Of a stretch of 64,000 nucleotides of DNA, positions 42,300 through 52,526 are shown one piece after another. Below the pieces are notes generated by a model. It had not been told where the DNA came from and searched no databases. It saw nothing but the letters and a program-made list of their open reading frames with translations. Source of the stretch: Nannochloropsis salina CCMP1776 (lineage: Eukaryota; Sar; Eustigmatophyceae; Eustigmatales; Monodopsidaceae); contig SDOX01000020.1 of the NCBI GenBank assembly GCA_004565275.1, positions 251,189 to 315,188 on the forward strand, in the 5' to 3' direction. The stretch's first letter is position 1; each line of letters opens with the position of its first letter. Both the position numbers and the translations under genes were made by a program.

Positions 42300-43897
42300 T
42301 CAGTACCTCCTCCCTCCTCGCTCTCTGCTCCGACTCCGGCTCCGGCTCCGGCTCCTCCTCTCCCTTCCCCGGCCGTAGTGCTCGTCGCGCCCGCCATAAC
42401 GATCCCGATCCCGGTCTTTCCCAAACTCCCTCCCGTAATCCCTCCCTCCCCCCTCCCTCCCTCCCTCCCTCCCTCCCGTCCTCGACCCCGGCTCCGGCTC
42501 CTGCTTCGACTCCGGCCCGACCGACGTTCCCGCTCCCGCTCCCGCTCGCGGCTCAAACTCCGCCCTCTCCTGCCCTCCCTCCCTCCCTCCCTCCCTCCCT
42601 CCCTCCTTCCCTGCTTCATTCTCCGCTCCTGGATCTCCTTCAGTTTCTCCCGCAAAAGGACGTAGCCCAGGTGCAGTTTCCCACCAAAAATGATCGGCGA
42701 GTCGCTTGTCATTGTCGGTGATGGACAGGAATGCGCCGCAGACGTCGCAGACACGCAAGCGGGCATTGGGGTCCGCGCTACTGGGGATGGCGGTGGGAGG
42801 CGGGGGAGGGGCGGGGGAGGAAGGGGAGGAGGGGCAGGAGCCGTTGTTGTGGAAGGCTCTGTCGGGGGGATGTCCGACGCCGGGGCCGCGATCCCCGTGG
42901 CGCCTCCTTCCCTCCCTCCTCCCTTCCCTCTCTCCCTGCGTCCCTGTCCCTGCCAACAGCTCTTTCTGTGTTTCCTCCCGTTCTTGCTGCAAGGCTTCGG
43001 CCTTCTCGTTGAGCTTCATCGCCTCCTCCACCTCCCCTTCCTCCCGCCGCTTCCGCCTTCGCCAACGCCTCTGCGATCTCCTTCTCCAGCCGCAAAAGCA
43101 GCGGGTGGGAGGGCAAGTCCACCGGTCCTCCTCCCTCCCTCCCTCCCTCCCTCCTCCTCCACCTCCCAACGTGCCAATGCCTACCCCATTTCCCGGACCC
43201 CGTGCCGTCGACGGGGGCGGAGGGTCTCGGTCCTGCGCCCGCGGCGGCGCCTCCTGCTGGGCTGGCGCGTCTGCCCCACTCGACACATCCGTCCGCTTCC
43301 GACCCCGGGCGATTTTCTTGTCAGCCTCATGTATGTACTCGCGCAGCACCGCCTCCAACTCCCTCTCGTATGCGTCCCTGTCCCGGCTCACGTGTCCCCG
43401 CCGCCGTTCCCGCCCGCCCTCCTCCTCCTCCTCTTTCTTCACGTCGGCCTGGAAGCGTTCTTGGAGTGCCTCATCGTGCATGCCTTCACACTGCCCCAGA
43501 TCGATCTTGGTCTTGCTGAAGACATCGTGCGGGCAGCATCCGAGGAGGAAATGCTTGCACACGCGCTGAGGTATGGACAAGAGAGGCTCGGGACGTCAGA
43601 AAAGGAGGGAAAAAGCGAGCATACGAAAAAGAAGAAGAAGAAGGCCACGACGCAAGGCACCGAAAAGAAACTCAAAAGGCAGTCCCCACGGCTACCAAAG
43701 GCCTTTAACGCTTGGAAGCAGGAGGGATAGGCGGCAAGGATGAAGAAAAAAATCGAGAGAGGACGCACCTCGTCGCGATAATCCTGAATTTCGGCATCCG
43801 GGTTGTCCAAGTTTCGATTCATGCCCATCATTTCGTCGAGCATGGCGCGTTGGGCATCCATACCTGACAATGGCCCGGTCCGGTGCCATTTGCCCAT
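42300..43897 (-). CDS. LUC7L: LUC7-like U1 snRNP protein (frame changes in simple repeats)
   Basis: Exon 1 (43769-43897) encodes MDAQRAMLDEMMGMNRN...YRDE. A 203-base intron joins in phase to RVCKHFLLGCCPHDVFSKTK, the first LUC7 zinc finger. The second, VCDVCGAFLSITDNDKRLADHF, lies near 42700. An RS-rich tail (RRSRSRSRSRSRERGG) ends at 42300. LUC7 proteins act in U1 snRNP at 5' splice-site choice. The frame is not continuous. The helix LLLRLEKEIAEALAKAEAAG (43040-43105) is in a second frame, and after ADHF the expected GGKLHLGYVLLREKLKEIQE is in a third, one base after the A5 run at 42686-42690. It then returns to the first frame within GGGA-type repeats at 42440-42610. All changes sit in homopolymers or tetranucleotide repeats, so assembly indels are more likely than gene decay. 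Confidence 0.8.
42441..42613 (-). repeat. (GGGA)n tracts within the LUC7 RS-tail coding region
   Basis: Two tracts (about 42441-42477 and 42572-42613) are G-rich on the coding strand and translate as GGRE/EGGR repeats. Confidence 0.7.
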
Positions 43898-44629
43898 GCT
43901 TCCCTCCGCGCGATTGATAGCAACGCTTCGATTCTGCTACGCCTAGGAAAGTCCAGTCAAGGACAAGGGAGAAAAGCCTTTGGAATGCTCAAGCCCAACA
44001 CACCCAGGGCTGGAAGTTGGATCCCCGTAAAACCGTTGCCTGGAAGGTCGTGACAGAAATGGTAGGAGTATCGTCACGTGATGAACAGGGGAAGGGAACG
44101 GCCTCATGAAAGGAGAGCGGTCAGGAGAGATATGAGGCGGAGACCTGCATCTCTTTTCCGAAAGGAGCAAGTTAAAAACAACTGACGCGCGCAGGTTGTG
44201 AATCCTCCACAAGAATGACATCACGAGGAAGACAAAACGCACCGCATTCCCCGCACATGGTCCTTCCGAAGCCCAATGCCAGTGGAAGGCTTTCAAAGGG
44301 GGTACACGGGCCCCGAGGTTGTGGTGTTGATGAGAGCAGTGCTTCGCTGAGAAAGAAGCGATGATTGCTTTAAGCCGTGGCTGATCCATTTCGTTGACAA
44401 ACCGGGCCACGAAATAGGGCATCGGTGTCACTACATAATTACATGAACACTGATTTTGGGCACACTATGGATCACAGGTGGTTTGATTCGCCTTGGAGGT
44501 TTGGTGTCCGTGAAAGTGGCCTAGGACTGATTGCCACAGACCCCCCAGGGCGGCCGTCTCCTCACACACGTCATTGCCTCTGCCTGATCATAAGTCGCGA
44601 CTTTTTGACAACACAACGCCGCCATTCCC
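43898..44629. other. Divergent intergenic region
   Basis: About 730 bases separate the LUC7 start (-) and the lipoyl synthase start (+). The minus-strand open frame 43943-44431 has no recognisable domain, and I do not call it. Confidence 0.5.
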
Positions 44630-46041
44630 ATGGGCCCGCCGGATCAATCGCGCTTCTTCACGTTTTTACGTAGCGTAATGCCCCTCTGTATTTTGCTTCC
44701 GGGGTCTATCGACGCATTTGCACCTTCCCGTCTCCTTCTGACCTCCTGGGGCGACCAACGGCCCACAATTTCACTGAACACAATAACGATGTCCACCACG
44801 GAACCCCGGCCTCCTGTCATTCCCAAAGTCGGCGGTCCGATGCCGGAGGGGCGGCGTCCGGACTGGTTCCATGTGCCGGCCCCAGGGGGCTCGCACACTC
44901 GGTTCGAGGAATTGCGGGACAGTTTGCGGGAGCTGGACTTGCACACCGTGTGCGAGGAAGCGCAATGTCCGAACATTGGGGAGTGTTGGAACGGAGGTAC
45001 TGGCACCATTATGCTTCTGGGGGACACGTGCACACGGTGAGTGGACGGGGGATATCGAGGCTTGCGGGGGAAAGAACCTTCGTATGGCGCTCCGTTCTTT
45101 GGCGGTGCCAAGGAAGGGGTCATGTGGTCGGCCCTGCGAACATGTCATCTGAACACGTAAAATATGAGTGTAAACAATCATTTCCTCCGGTTTTCTGCCC
45201 AAGAGCGCCCTCGTTCCTCCTCCGTGCATCCTGCTCCCTCCCTCTTGCCTCCATCTTCGCCATAACCCTCATCCCCCTTATGTATCTCTTGCCTTCCACT
45301 CCACCTATTTGCCCCAGCGGTTGCAAGTTCTGCGCGGTAAAGACGTCCCAAGCCCCTCCTCCGGCGGATCCATTCGAGCCACTCAAGACCGCCGAAGCAG
45401 TCGCCAGATGGGGTATCAATTATGTGGTGCTGACGAGTGTGGACCGGGACGACATGCCCGACGGAGGCGCCGACCATTTTGCCCAGACCGTCGAGTACAT
45501 CAAACTCCGAAAACCGGAGATGTTGGTGGAGTGCTTGGTGAGTGACTTTCGGGGGGATTTGGCGGCAGTGGAGCGCCTGGCTACCTCCGGGTTGGACGTC
45601 TACGCCCACAACGTGGAGACGGTGGAGAGGCTGCAGAAATACGTGCGGGACAAACGGGCGAGCTACACCCAGTCTTTGCGGGTCCTGGCGCATGCCAAGG
45701 CGGCTCAGCCCACGGTGTACACGAAGACGAGCCTGATGTTGGGCCTGGGGGAGGAAGAGGAGGAGGTCCTCGAGGCGATGCGGGACATGCGGGCACACAA
45801 CGTGGACGTCTTGACGCTGGGGCAATATTTGCGGCCCACGGACCACCACTTGGCTGTCGTCGAGTACGTGACGCCCGAGAAATTCGATTTCTTTCGGAAG
45901 AAGGGGGAGGAAATGGGGTTCAAGTATGTGGCCAGCGGGCCGTTGGTCCGGTCCTCGTACAAAGCAGGCGAGTTTTTCCTGGAAAATGAGCTGAAGAGGG
46001 TCAAGGCGGAGAGGACAGCTGAGCAAGAGGCGATGGCATGA
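44630..46041 (+). CDS. LIP1P/lipA: Lipoyl synthase, plastid-type
   Basis: Exons 44630-45036 and 45318-46041 join in phase to 376 residues. The N-terminus has a short hydrophobic signal ([13 protein letters not shown]) followed by [10 protein letters not shown], the heterokont plastid motif. The enzyme inserts two sulfurs into octanoyl groups on dehydrogenase E2 or glycine cleavage H proteins. The auxiliary Fe-S site is [12 protein letters not shown]. The radical-SAM cysteines CTRGCKFC span the intron. Other family blocks are [59 protein letters not shown] and the closing [10 protein letters not shown] with the conserved Arg-Ser-Ser-Tyr. Everything needed for activity is present. A mitochondrial paralogue is expected elsewhere in the genome. 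Confidence 0.94.
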
Positions 46042-46927
46042 AAGTAGGGATGGCTGTTGTACAGGTAGCTGGCAAGGATAAAGGAGAGAATGAGCGCGAC
46101 AGGAGTAGGAGACGTAAGATTTTGCAGCATGAGTCCAGTGGAGCTGCCACCCATTATGAAGGATTGTTATTAGGGGCCGTTCAACACCCTCGTTGGTGAG
46201 GGACTAATGACAGGAGGGATGCGAGAGGAAACGATGAAGAGTGGCTGATGAGGTTGCTTGGACAGGCAATAAGGCAAATGAAAATTAACAGGAAAGGATG
46301 TCCAAGCATGGCAAAATTGCCGCCTTTTGTTTGAGTCTTTCAAAATCATGTATTTGTTGGCGTCAAACTTGAACTGTGGTGCTTTACTTCCTCAATCTTG
46401 CCGACCTACTTCTTCTCTTGCGGTATGAAGTGTGACGATGGGGCAATCAGGATACTGGAGGAGAGCATGGCGTTTCCTGTCAAACAACCATGGCATGGGT
46501 GCTTCTTCGAGTTGCTTTCAGAAATGAATAATTGTAATTGCAAGCACATGCTTTCTTCGTCAAAGTCTGTGTCTGAAATGCTTTCTCCTATTTATAGTAA
46601 TCAGGAAGCCCCTCAAAGTGGCCCATGTCTCCCTCCAGGTTCGCCACCCGTCATTCCTTTCCAGCACCCGCTCCCGTGTTCTCAAAACCGTAACGTAAGT
46701 AATGCAATGATAATCTCATATCCTCCTGCAATTTCTTCTTGCTCCTGGATTGGGGACGTCTCGGGGCCTGATCCCGCGTATCTTTTTGTGGGACTGGCCG
46801 GGCGTGCTTGTTGAGCGAGAAGCCCCTTCGCTCTCGCCATGACCGCTGAACCCGTACTTCTCTCCAACTGACAAGACCGCTTTCACGCCCATGCTCAAAG
46901 GTCAACGACATCAAGAAATCCTCCAGC
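46042..46927. other. Spacer between two plus-strand genes
   Basis: It contains the 3' flank of lipoyl synthase and the promoter region of the HADHA gene. The open frame 46398-46814 has no recognisable content. Confidence 0.45.
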
Positions 46928-49900
46928 ATGCTCCGCTTGGCGTCGTCACGGGCATCGCTGCGGCTGAATGGCTTGGGTGCTTTTCAAGGTAAGTCTCGCG
47001 GTTTTCCTCGAGCCCTCGCTCTCAGAGCTCAACTGCTACAAGGCATACCATCCCTTGTTCTTACAGACAGGGAAGCATGAGTCGTTTGTATTGCTTTGAC
47101 TTAAAGATGGCTTGATTACCGTCTATGTGTGAATCTTATACTCGTCGGCTCGTCTTTCATTTTGATGTTGCATGTATCTTGGGTGGACCGTTTCCTGGTC
47201 GTACTCCTCCGCTTCAACTACTTCCCCCTCCTCCCCTTCTTCTCGGTGGGCTCCCCTGGGTCCCATGCAATGATAAGATTATGCGTCAAAATTCATGTCT
47301 ATCGTCTCAGGATCAGCATGCGCGCTCACACTGCCATCATTACATCTTCTTTTTGACCCGTAACAGGCACTGCCCTGTGCCCCTCCTTCTTGAAACGCGC
47401 CAGTCTCTCCACGCGCGGGCAGTATTTCGCGCCCGTGGAAGTGAAGGACGGGGTCGCAATCATTCGTATTGATGGGCCGGGGAAGATGAACACGATTGAC
47501 GACAATTTTCGCCAAGAGATCGATGCCTTGTGGACGGTAATGTCAGGGGAAAGACAAGGGATTGGGGCGCTAAGGGGCACACTCCAGCGGTTCCTTTACC
47601 TTACGACCCCCTGGCTGAATGATTCCTTCTCTCTCATATATACAGGACAAGGTTGCAAATGACGCGAGTGTCAAGGCGGCCGTGATAATTTCTGCAAAGC
47701 CCGACAATTTCATCGCAGGAGCCGATATCAAATTCATCGACTCGGTGGAAGACTTCGCGAGCCTTAAAGACGGTATGTGCGCCTGACTAGACACGCTCCC
47801 CGTGCTCGAATGTCCTTTCCACGTCTTCGCAAGGCTGCTGCTTGTGTGCGCTTGAATACGGGCCGGCACCTGGTGCCTGTGGCCTGGTGGTGTCTCATTG
47901 GGGACCTATGACCCTTGAGACTGCCACTCACACTCTGCGGCCGAGGGCATCGCCACGGCGAGTGTTTCCCTCTGCCAACAAGAGAAACGACCACGCCTTC
48001 AACGCACCGCTTTCACTCATCCTCTTTCTTGCTTTCCCACTCTCCATCCGGCTTGTCCACCCCTCTCTCGGTCAGTCTGCCTCAAGGGACACGCCACCTT
48101 CCAGAAGATTCGAAAGGCCAACAAGCCCTTGGTTGCCGCCATTCATGGGCCCGCCCTGGGCGGCGGTCTGGAAGTGGCCCTGTACTGCGACTACCGCATC
48201 GTCACCTCCTCCCCCAAGACGGTGCTGGGTCTCCCCGAGGTGAAGCTCGGCCTCTTGCCAGGCTTCGGGGGCACTCAGAACCTCCACCCTATCGTCGGCT
48301 TGCAGGCGGCCCTGGACATGACGCTGACAGGTGCAGGGGAGGGAGGGAGGGAAGGAAGGAGGGAGGGAGGGGGGGGGGGAGGGCGGAAGGAGGAAGGAGT
48401 GCGGTTCCTGAGTGTGAGTGACCGGACATGAGGAGAAGGAAAGGAGGACGGGCGGGGTAAAAAGCCAGGGGCTGTCAACGGCAGAAAAAGTGGGAAGAAA
48501 AAATTAAAGAGGCTTCCTTTTCTTTGCTTCTACCACGGGTACTGCGCGTGGCAGGGTTTGGAGGATAAATTGCTTCCTTCATGTCTTTCTCGTTGTACCA
48601 AGAAAATTCTTCTTCTCAATCCTCCATCCGCCTCTCTCCCTCTTAGAGTCTATACCACACCCTCTTTCCCCCCTCTCCCCCCCTTCCCCTTCCTCCACTC
48701 TTCCTAATCCCCACCTGGCTTTCCGCCCGTCCCCTGGAGGGATCCCACTCCTTGTTTCCTCCCTCCCTCCCTCCCTCCCTCCCTCCCCATCCACTACTCC
48801 ACCGCGTCCGAGACCAAGGTTCCCACGGCCCTGTGTACAGGCAACGAGGGAATGAGGATATACCATACGATCCAGATGTAGAACGCTCAACCAAGCGCGC
48901 CGAGTGTATAAAAAAAAAGGAGTTTCCGTCGTCATCTCTCCTTCCCTCCCTCCCTCCCTCCCTCCCTCCCTCCTTAACCCCCCTCCCTCCCTACCTCTCG
49001 GAGAGGAGCTGCAGCAGGACTGCGTGGGGCACCCGTCCGTCGAGGATCACAGCGCCCTCCACCCCTTCCAGCACCGCTGACTTAGCCATCTCCACCTGGA
49101 GAAAGGGAGGGAAGGAGGGAGGGAGGGAGGGAGGGAGGGAGGGAGGGAGAGAAGGTGGCGTGAGAATATCGGAGGGACACGAAAATCCGAACCCAGCGGA
49201 AGCCCCGAAAAAAGCCGAAAAGCGGAAGGAAAAGGGATAGAAGTGGCGTAGCAGGGTTAAGGAGGAGGTAGACATATGGTAAAACCAAGCCACAGCCTCT
49301 CTCTCCGACGACCATCACAGGGCCCCCAACCCCCCGTCGTCCTTCCCTCCCTCCCCCCTATCCTCCCTCCCTACCTTCGGAATCATCCCTCCGGTGACCG
49401 TGCCGTCCTCTTTGAGCTCCTCCACCTGTTCATTCAATATTCCAAGCATGCATCAGGTCCATCCGATCGCCGCCGTCCCCCTCCCCTTCCTCCCTCTCTC
49501 CTTCCCCCCCTCCCTCTTTCCCCCTTCGCCCACCTGCTTCAGCTTCAAATGAGGGATCAACACCTTCTCCTTGTCGAGCACCCCCGCCACATCGGTCAAG
49601 AGCAACAGCCGCTTCGCCCTCAATGCCCCAGCAATCTTCCCGGCCGCGGTGTCGGCATTGATGTTCAACGTCTCGCCCGTTTCGGAAATACCGATCGGCG
49701 CAATTACCGGGATAATACCGGCGTTCAAAAAATCGTTTAGGATCGTCACGTCCACGCGTTTGGGCTCTCCGACGAAGCCCAGGGAGGCTTTTCCGTCTTT
49801 CATCACCTGGGCACAGGTGAAGAAGGGGAAGGAGGGAAGCAGAAGAGGAGGGAGGGAGGGAGGGAGGGAGGAAGGGAAGGAGGGGGTCGTGGATTTGAAG

Positions 49901-52526
49901 AGGGAAAAAGCCATTCCCCCTCGCGGTCCATCCCTCCTTACTCCCTTTTGCGTACCTCCCTCCCACCTCCTCTCCTCTCGCACCTCAGATGCCCCCTTTT
50001 ACGCCACCCTACACTTCCCTCCCTCCCTCCCTCCCTCCCATCCTCCCTCCCTCCTTCCCTCCCTCCTCACCTTCTCCCCCACCAGGAGGCCGTCGTCCTT
50101 CCCTGCGATGCCCACGGCCCTGGCCCCGCTTTTCTTGACCAGCGCCGCGATCTCCTTGTTCACCAAGCCGCACAGCACCATCTCAGCCACCTCCAGGGTA
50201 GCCTGAGGGGGGGAGGGAGGGAGGGAGGGAGGGAGGGAGGGAGGGAGGGAGGAAGGAGGGAGTTGGAGGGAGGGAGGGAGGGAGGGAGGGAGGAAGGGAA
50301 GAAGGCAGGATCGTCGGACGGGAGGGTCAGGAGAGTAAGGTGGCGGGATGCCAGCATGTGTTCCCAACGTCCAGAGCTTTCCTATCCCGCATACCATGCA
50401 AGGAATACACCCGCCTTTAATGTCTCTTTGTCACCTCCACATCGCAGGGAAGAACATCCGCCCGGACAAGGCCAAGAAGATGGGCCTGGCGGACGTGGTG
50501 GTGGACCCCGCCGCGTTGGAGACGGTGGCGGTGGAGACGGCCCGCGCCTTGGCCGAGGGTTCGCTAAAAGGGAAGAGGAAGGGCAAGGGACTCCTCCAGA
50601 AGGTTCTGGAAGACACCTCGATGGGACGGTCGATCGTGTACGGGCAGACGGAGAAGATGGTTGCCAAGAACACGGGTGGCCATTATCCCGCACCGACGGC
50701 GATATTGGGTGCGTTCAGACGGGTTTTTTTAAAATTCAAAAAATAACGGATATGTTGCGCGTGGACTCACGATTGCCCGTCGTGACTTCTGATTCCCTCG
50801 TGTGTCCAGATACGATCAAGTACGGTTTCACCCACAGCAAGCCCCAGGCCTTAGAGTACGAGGCGACTCGCTTTGCGGAGCTGGCGGCCACGAGTGTGAG
50901 CGCCGCCCTGCGAGGCATTTTCACGGGCACGACCGCCTTAAAACAAAGCAAGTACGGGAAGCCCGCTAATCCTGTGGAGACGGTGGCTGTGGTGGGCGCA
51001 GGATTGATGGGCGCGGGTATTGCCCAGGTGACGGCGGAGAAAGGGTAAGGAGGGGGGGAGGAGGGAGGGAGGGAGGGAGGGAGGGAGGGGCAGGGTTTGG
51101 GCGGAGCTTGGTGGGTTTGTTGGTGCGTGAAGGGTTCTATTTCCTGTCTCTTCGTATTGGAAATCTCCCTGCTCCTTTGAGTCACGAAATTGCGCATGAC
51201 CCGCTTTCCCAGGTACCGGGTGCTCCTGAAGGACAAGGACCTCGCAGGGGTCAGTCGCGGCGAGAAATACATTTCGGACAACTTGAAGGGAAAGATGAAG
51301 AAGAAGAGGATGACGAAGTACGCCTACGACACCACCACCAGCCGGGTGGTGGGTTTGACGGACGAGAGCGCGAACTGGGGGAAGCAATTTGGGAAGGCGG
51401 ACATGGTGATAGAGGCAGTCTTCGAGGACCTGAGCCTCAAGCATAAGGTCATTCAGCAGTTGGAGGAGCATTTGCCTCCCCACGCCGTCTTTGCCAGCAA
51501 CACCAGCGCCATCCCCATCGCTCGGATTGCCGAGGCGAGCCGGCGGCCGGAGAATGTGATTGGCATGCATTATTTCTCCCCGGTGCCCCAGATGCCTCTT
51601 CTCGAGATCATCCCGCACAAAGGGACCAGCAACGCGGCCGCGGCGGCTGCTTTCGAAGTGGGGAAGAAACAGGGCAAAACGGTGATTTTCGTGAAAGACG
51701 TGCCCGGTTTTTACGTGAATCGGTGCCTGGGGCCCTACCTGGTGGAGACGGGGGCGCTCATGGAAGGTGCGTTGGTTGCGAGTCTGGGGATCGGTTGTCT
51801 TGCGTGGTTACTCTCGCCACGTTTGGAAATTTGAAAATTTGAAAATTTGAAACCTTTGACAGTGCACACTTACCTTTTATTTCTCATTGTTTCCTCGCGT
51901 TGTTCCACCGGGACCCAGCCGGCGTGCCCCTCGAACAGCTGGACAAGGCCATCAAGGCCTACGGTTTCCCCGTCGGGCCCATCACCCTCGCCGACGAGGT
52001 CGGAGTCGACGTTGCGGCCCATGTTCAAGCCTTCCTATCCAAAGCCGACTTAGGCGTGCGAATGGGTGGGAGCGACGGACCGATTCTGGACGCGTTGCTG
52101 AAGGCCAAGCTTTTGGGCCGTAAGGCCGGCAAAGGCTTCTATACGTACCCCGCGGGGGGGAAGAAGGAGAAAGGGCCAAAGACTTTGAATCCGGAAGCCA
52201 CGTCTTTGGTCCAGAAATACGTGAAAGGGGAGAGCAAGCTCACGGACGAGGAGGTGCAGAACCGGCTGGTCTCACGCTTTGTCAACGAGGCAGTCTTCGC
52301 CCTCCAAGATGGAGTGATCGCCTCCCCCGTCGAGGGCGACATCGGCGCCGTCTTTGGGATCGGATTCCCGCCTTTCCTGGGGGGTCCTTTCCGCTTGATC
52401 GACGCGATGGGAGCAGGGAAGTACTGCTCCATGCTGGAGGGCTTTGCCGGCAAATACGGGGAACAATTCGCCCCCGCGCCACTCCTGGTCGAGCACGCAA
52501 AGAGCGGGAAGAAGTTCCACCAGTAG
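46928..52526 (+). CDS. HADHA: Mitochondrial trifunctional enzyme alpha subunit (enoyl-CoA hydratase/3-hydroxyacyl-CoA dehydrogenase)
   Basis: Eight exons (46928-46988, 47367-47536, 47646-47772, 48076-48330, 50448-50708, 50810-51044, 51213-51766, 51919-52526) join in phase to 756 residues; human HADHA has 763. Exon 1 gives a mitochondrial presequence ([20 protein letters not shown]). The hydratase half shows [31 protein letters not shown] and [19 protein letters not shown], with both catalytic Glu positions. The dehydrogenase half has the NAD site [63 protein letters not shown] with the catalytic His, and [11 protein letters not shown]. The end is [10 protein letters not shown]. It oxidises long-chain enoyl-CoA in beta-oxidation with a thiolase partner. 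Intron 4 (48331-50447) is far larger than the others and contains antisense acetylglutamate kinase exons. Confidence 0.95.
48336..48390 (+). repeat. (GGGA)n tract just inside HADHA intron 4
   Basis: It starts about six bases after the donor GT at 48331 and ends in a G-rich run. Confidence 0.8.
48940..48990 (-). repeat. (GGGA)n tract at the start of NAGK intron 4
   Basis: It is G-rich on the NAGK sense strand, starting a few bases inside the donor at 48994. A similar tract lies at 48757-48789. Confidence 0.75.
49104..49152 (+). repeat. (GGGA)n tract, the pyrimidine side of NAGK intron 3
   Basis: On the NAGK strand this reads (TCCC)n just before the acceptor at 49096. The other end of the same intron (near 49325-49374) is G-rich, so the two ends are complementary. 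Confidence 0.75.
49847..49886 (+). repeat. (GGGA)n tract near the NAGK intron 1 acceptor
   Basis: It reads (TCCC)n on the NAGK strand and is complementary to the tract at 50015-50068 at the other end of the same intron. Confidence 0.75.
50015..50068 (-). repeat. (GGGA)n tract just inside the NAGK intron 1 donor
   Basis: It begins a few bases after the donor GT (50070-50069), G-rich on the NAGK sense strand. Confidence 0.75.
50207..50299 (+). repeat. Long (GGGA)n tract at the 5' break of the NAGK fragment
   Basis: About 90 bases of nearly pure GGGA units lie exactly where the acetylglutamate kinase coding sequence ends on its 5' side. It is a plausible misassembly or recombination point, and serves as the polypyrimidine tract for the first NAGK exon seen. 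Confidence 0.8.
51047..51090 (+). repeat. (GGGA)n tract just inside HADHA intron 6
   Basis: It starts directly after the donor GTAAGG at 51045, G-rich on the sense strand. Confidence 0.8.

Larger units (their letters stand above)
48794..50202 (-). pseudogene. NAGK/argB: 3' part of an N-acetylglutamate kinase gene, spliced, antisense inside HADHA intron 4
   Basis: Five minus-strand exons (50071-50202, 49534-49806, 49375-49425, 48995-49095, 48794-48830) have correct GT-AG borders and matching phases, and total 594 nt (197 residues plus stop). The order follows [110 protein letters not shown] and a terminal AVGTLVS. NAGK phosphorylates N-acetylglutamate, the second step of arginine synthesis, normally in plastids. 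The first exon starts at about residue 100 of the usual protein. The N-terminal part with the KxGG and HGGG nucleotide/substrate loops, and any transit peptide, is not found between 50203 and 50447 nor elsewhere on this strand. It is therefore a 5'-truncated copy, a gene interleaved with distant exons, or an assembly misjoin across GGGA repeats. Confidence 0.85.

Noticed and set aside
43943-44431. Minus-strand open frame of 162 codons between LUC7 and lipoyl synthase
   Set aside because: No domain, no splice or start context, and basic/aromatic-rich composition; it more likely lies in the shared promoter region.
46398-46814. Open frame of 138 codons upstream of HADHA
   Set aside because: No domain or signal. 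It overlaps the 5' flank of HADHA, whose presequence exon gives the natural start.
50203-50447. Search for the missing NAGK N-terminal exons next to the fragment
   Set aside because: All minus-strand frames here are Pro/Ser/Leu translations of the GGGA/TCCC repeat; no KxGG or HGGG-type motif is present.
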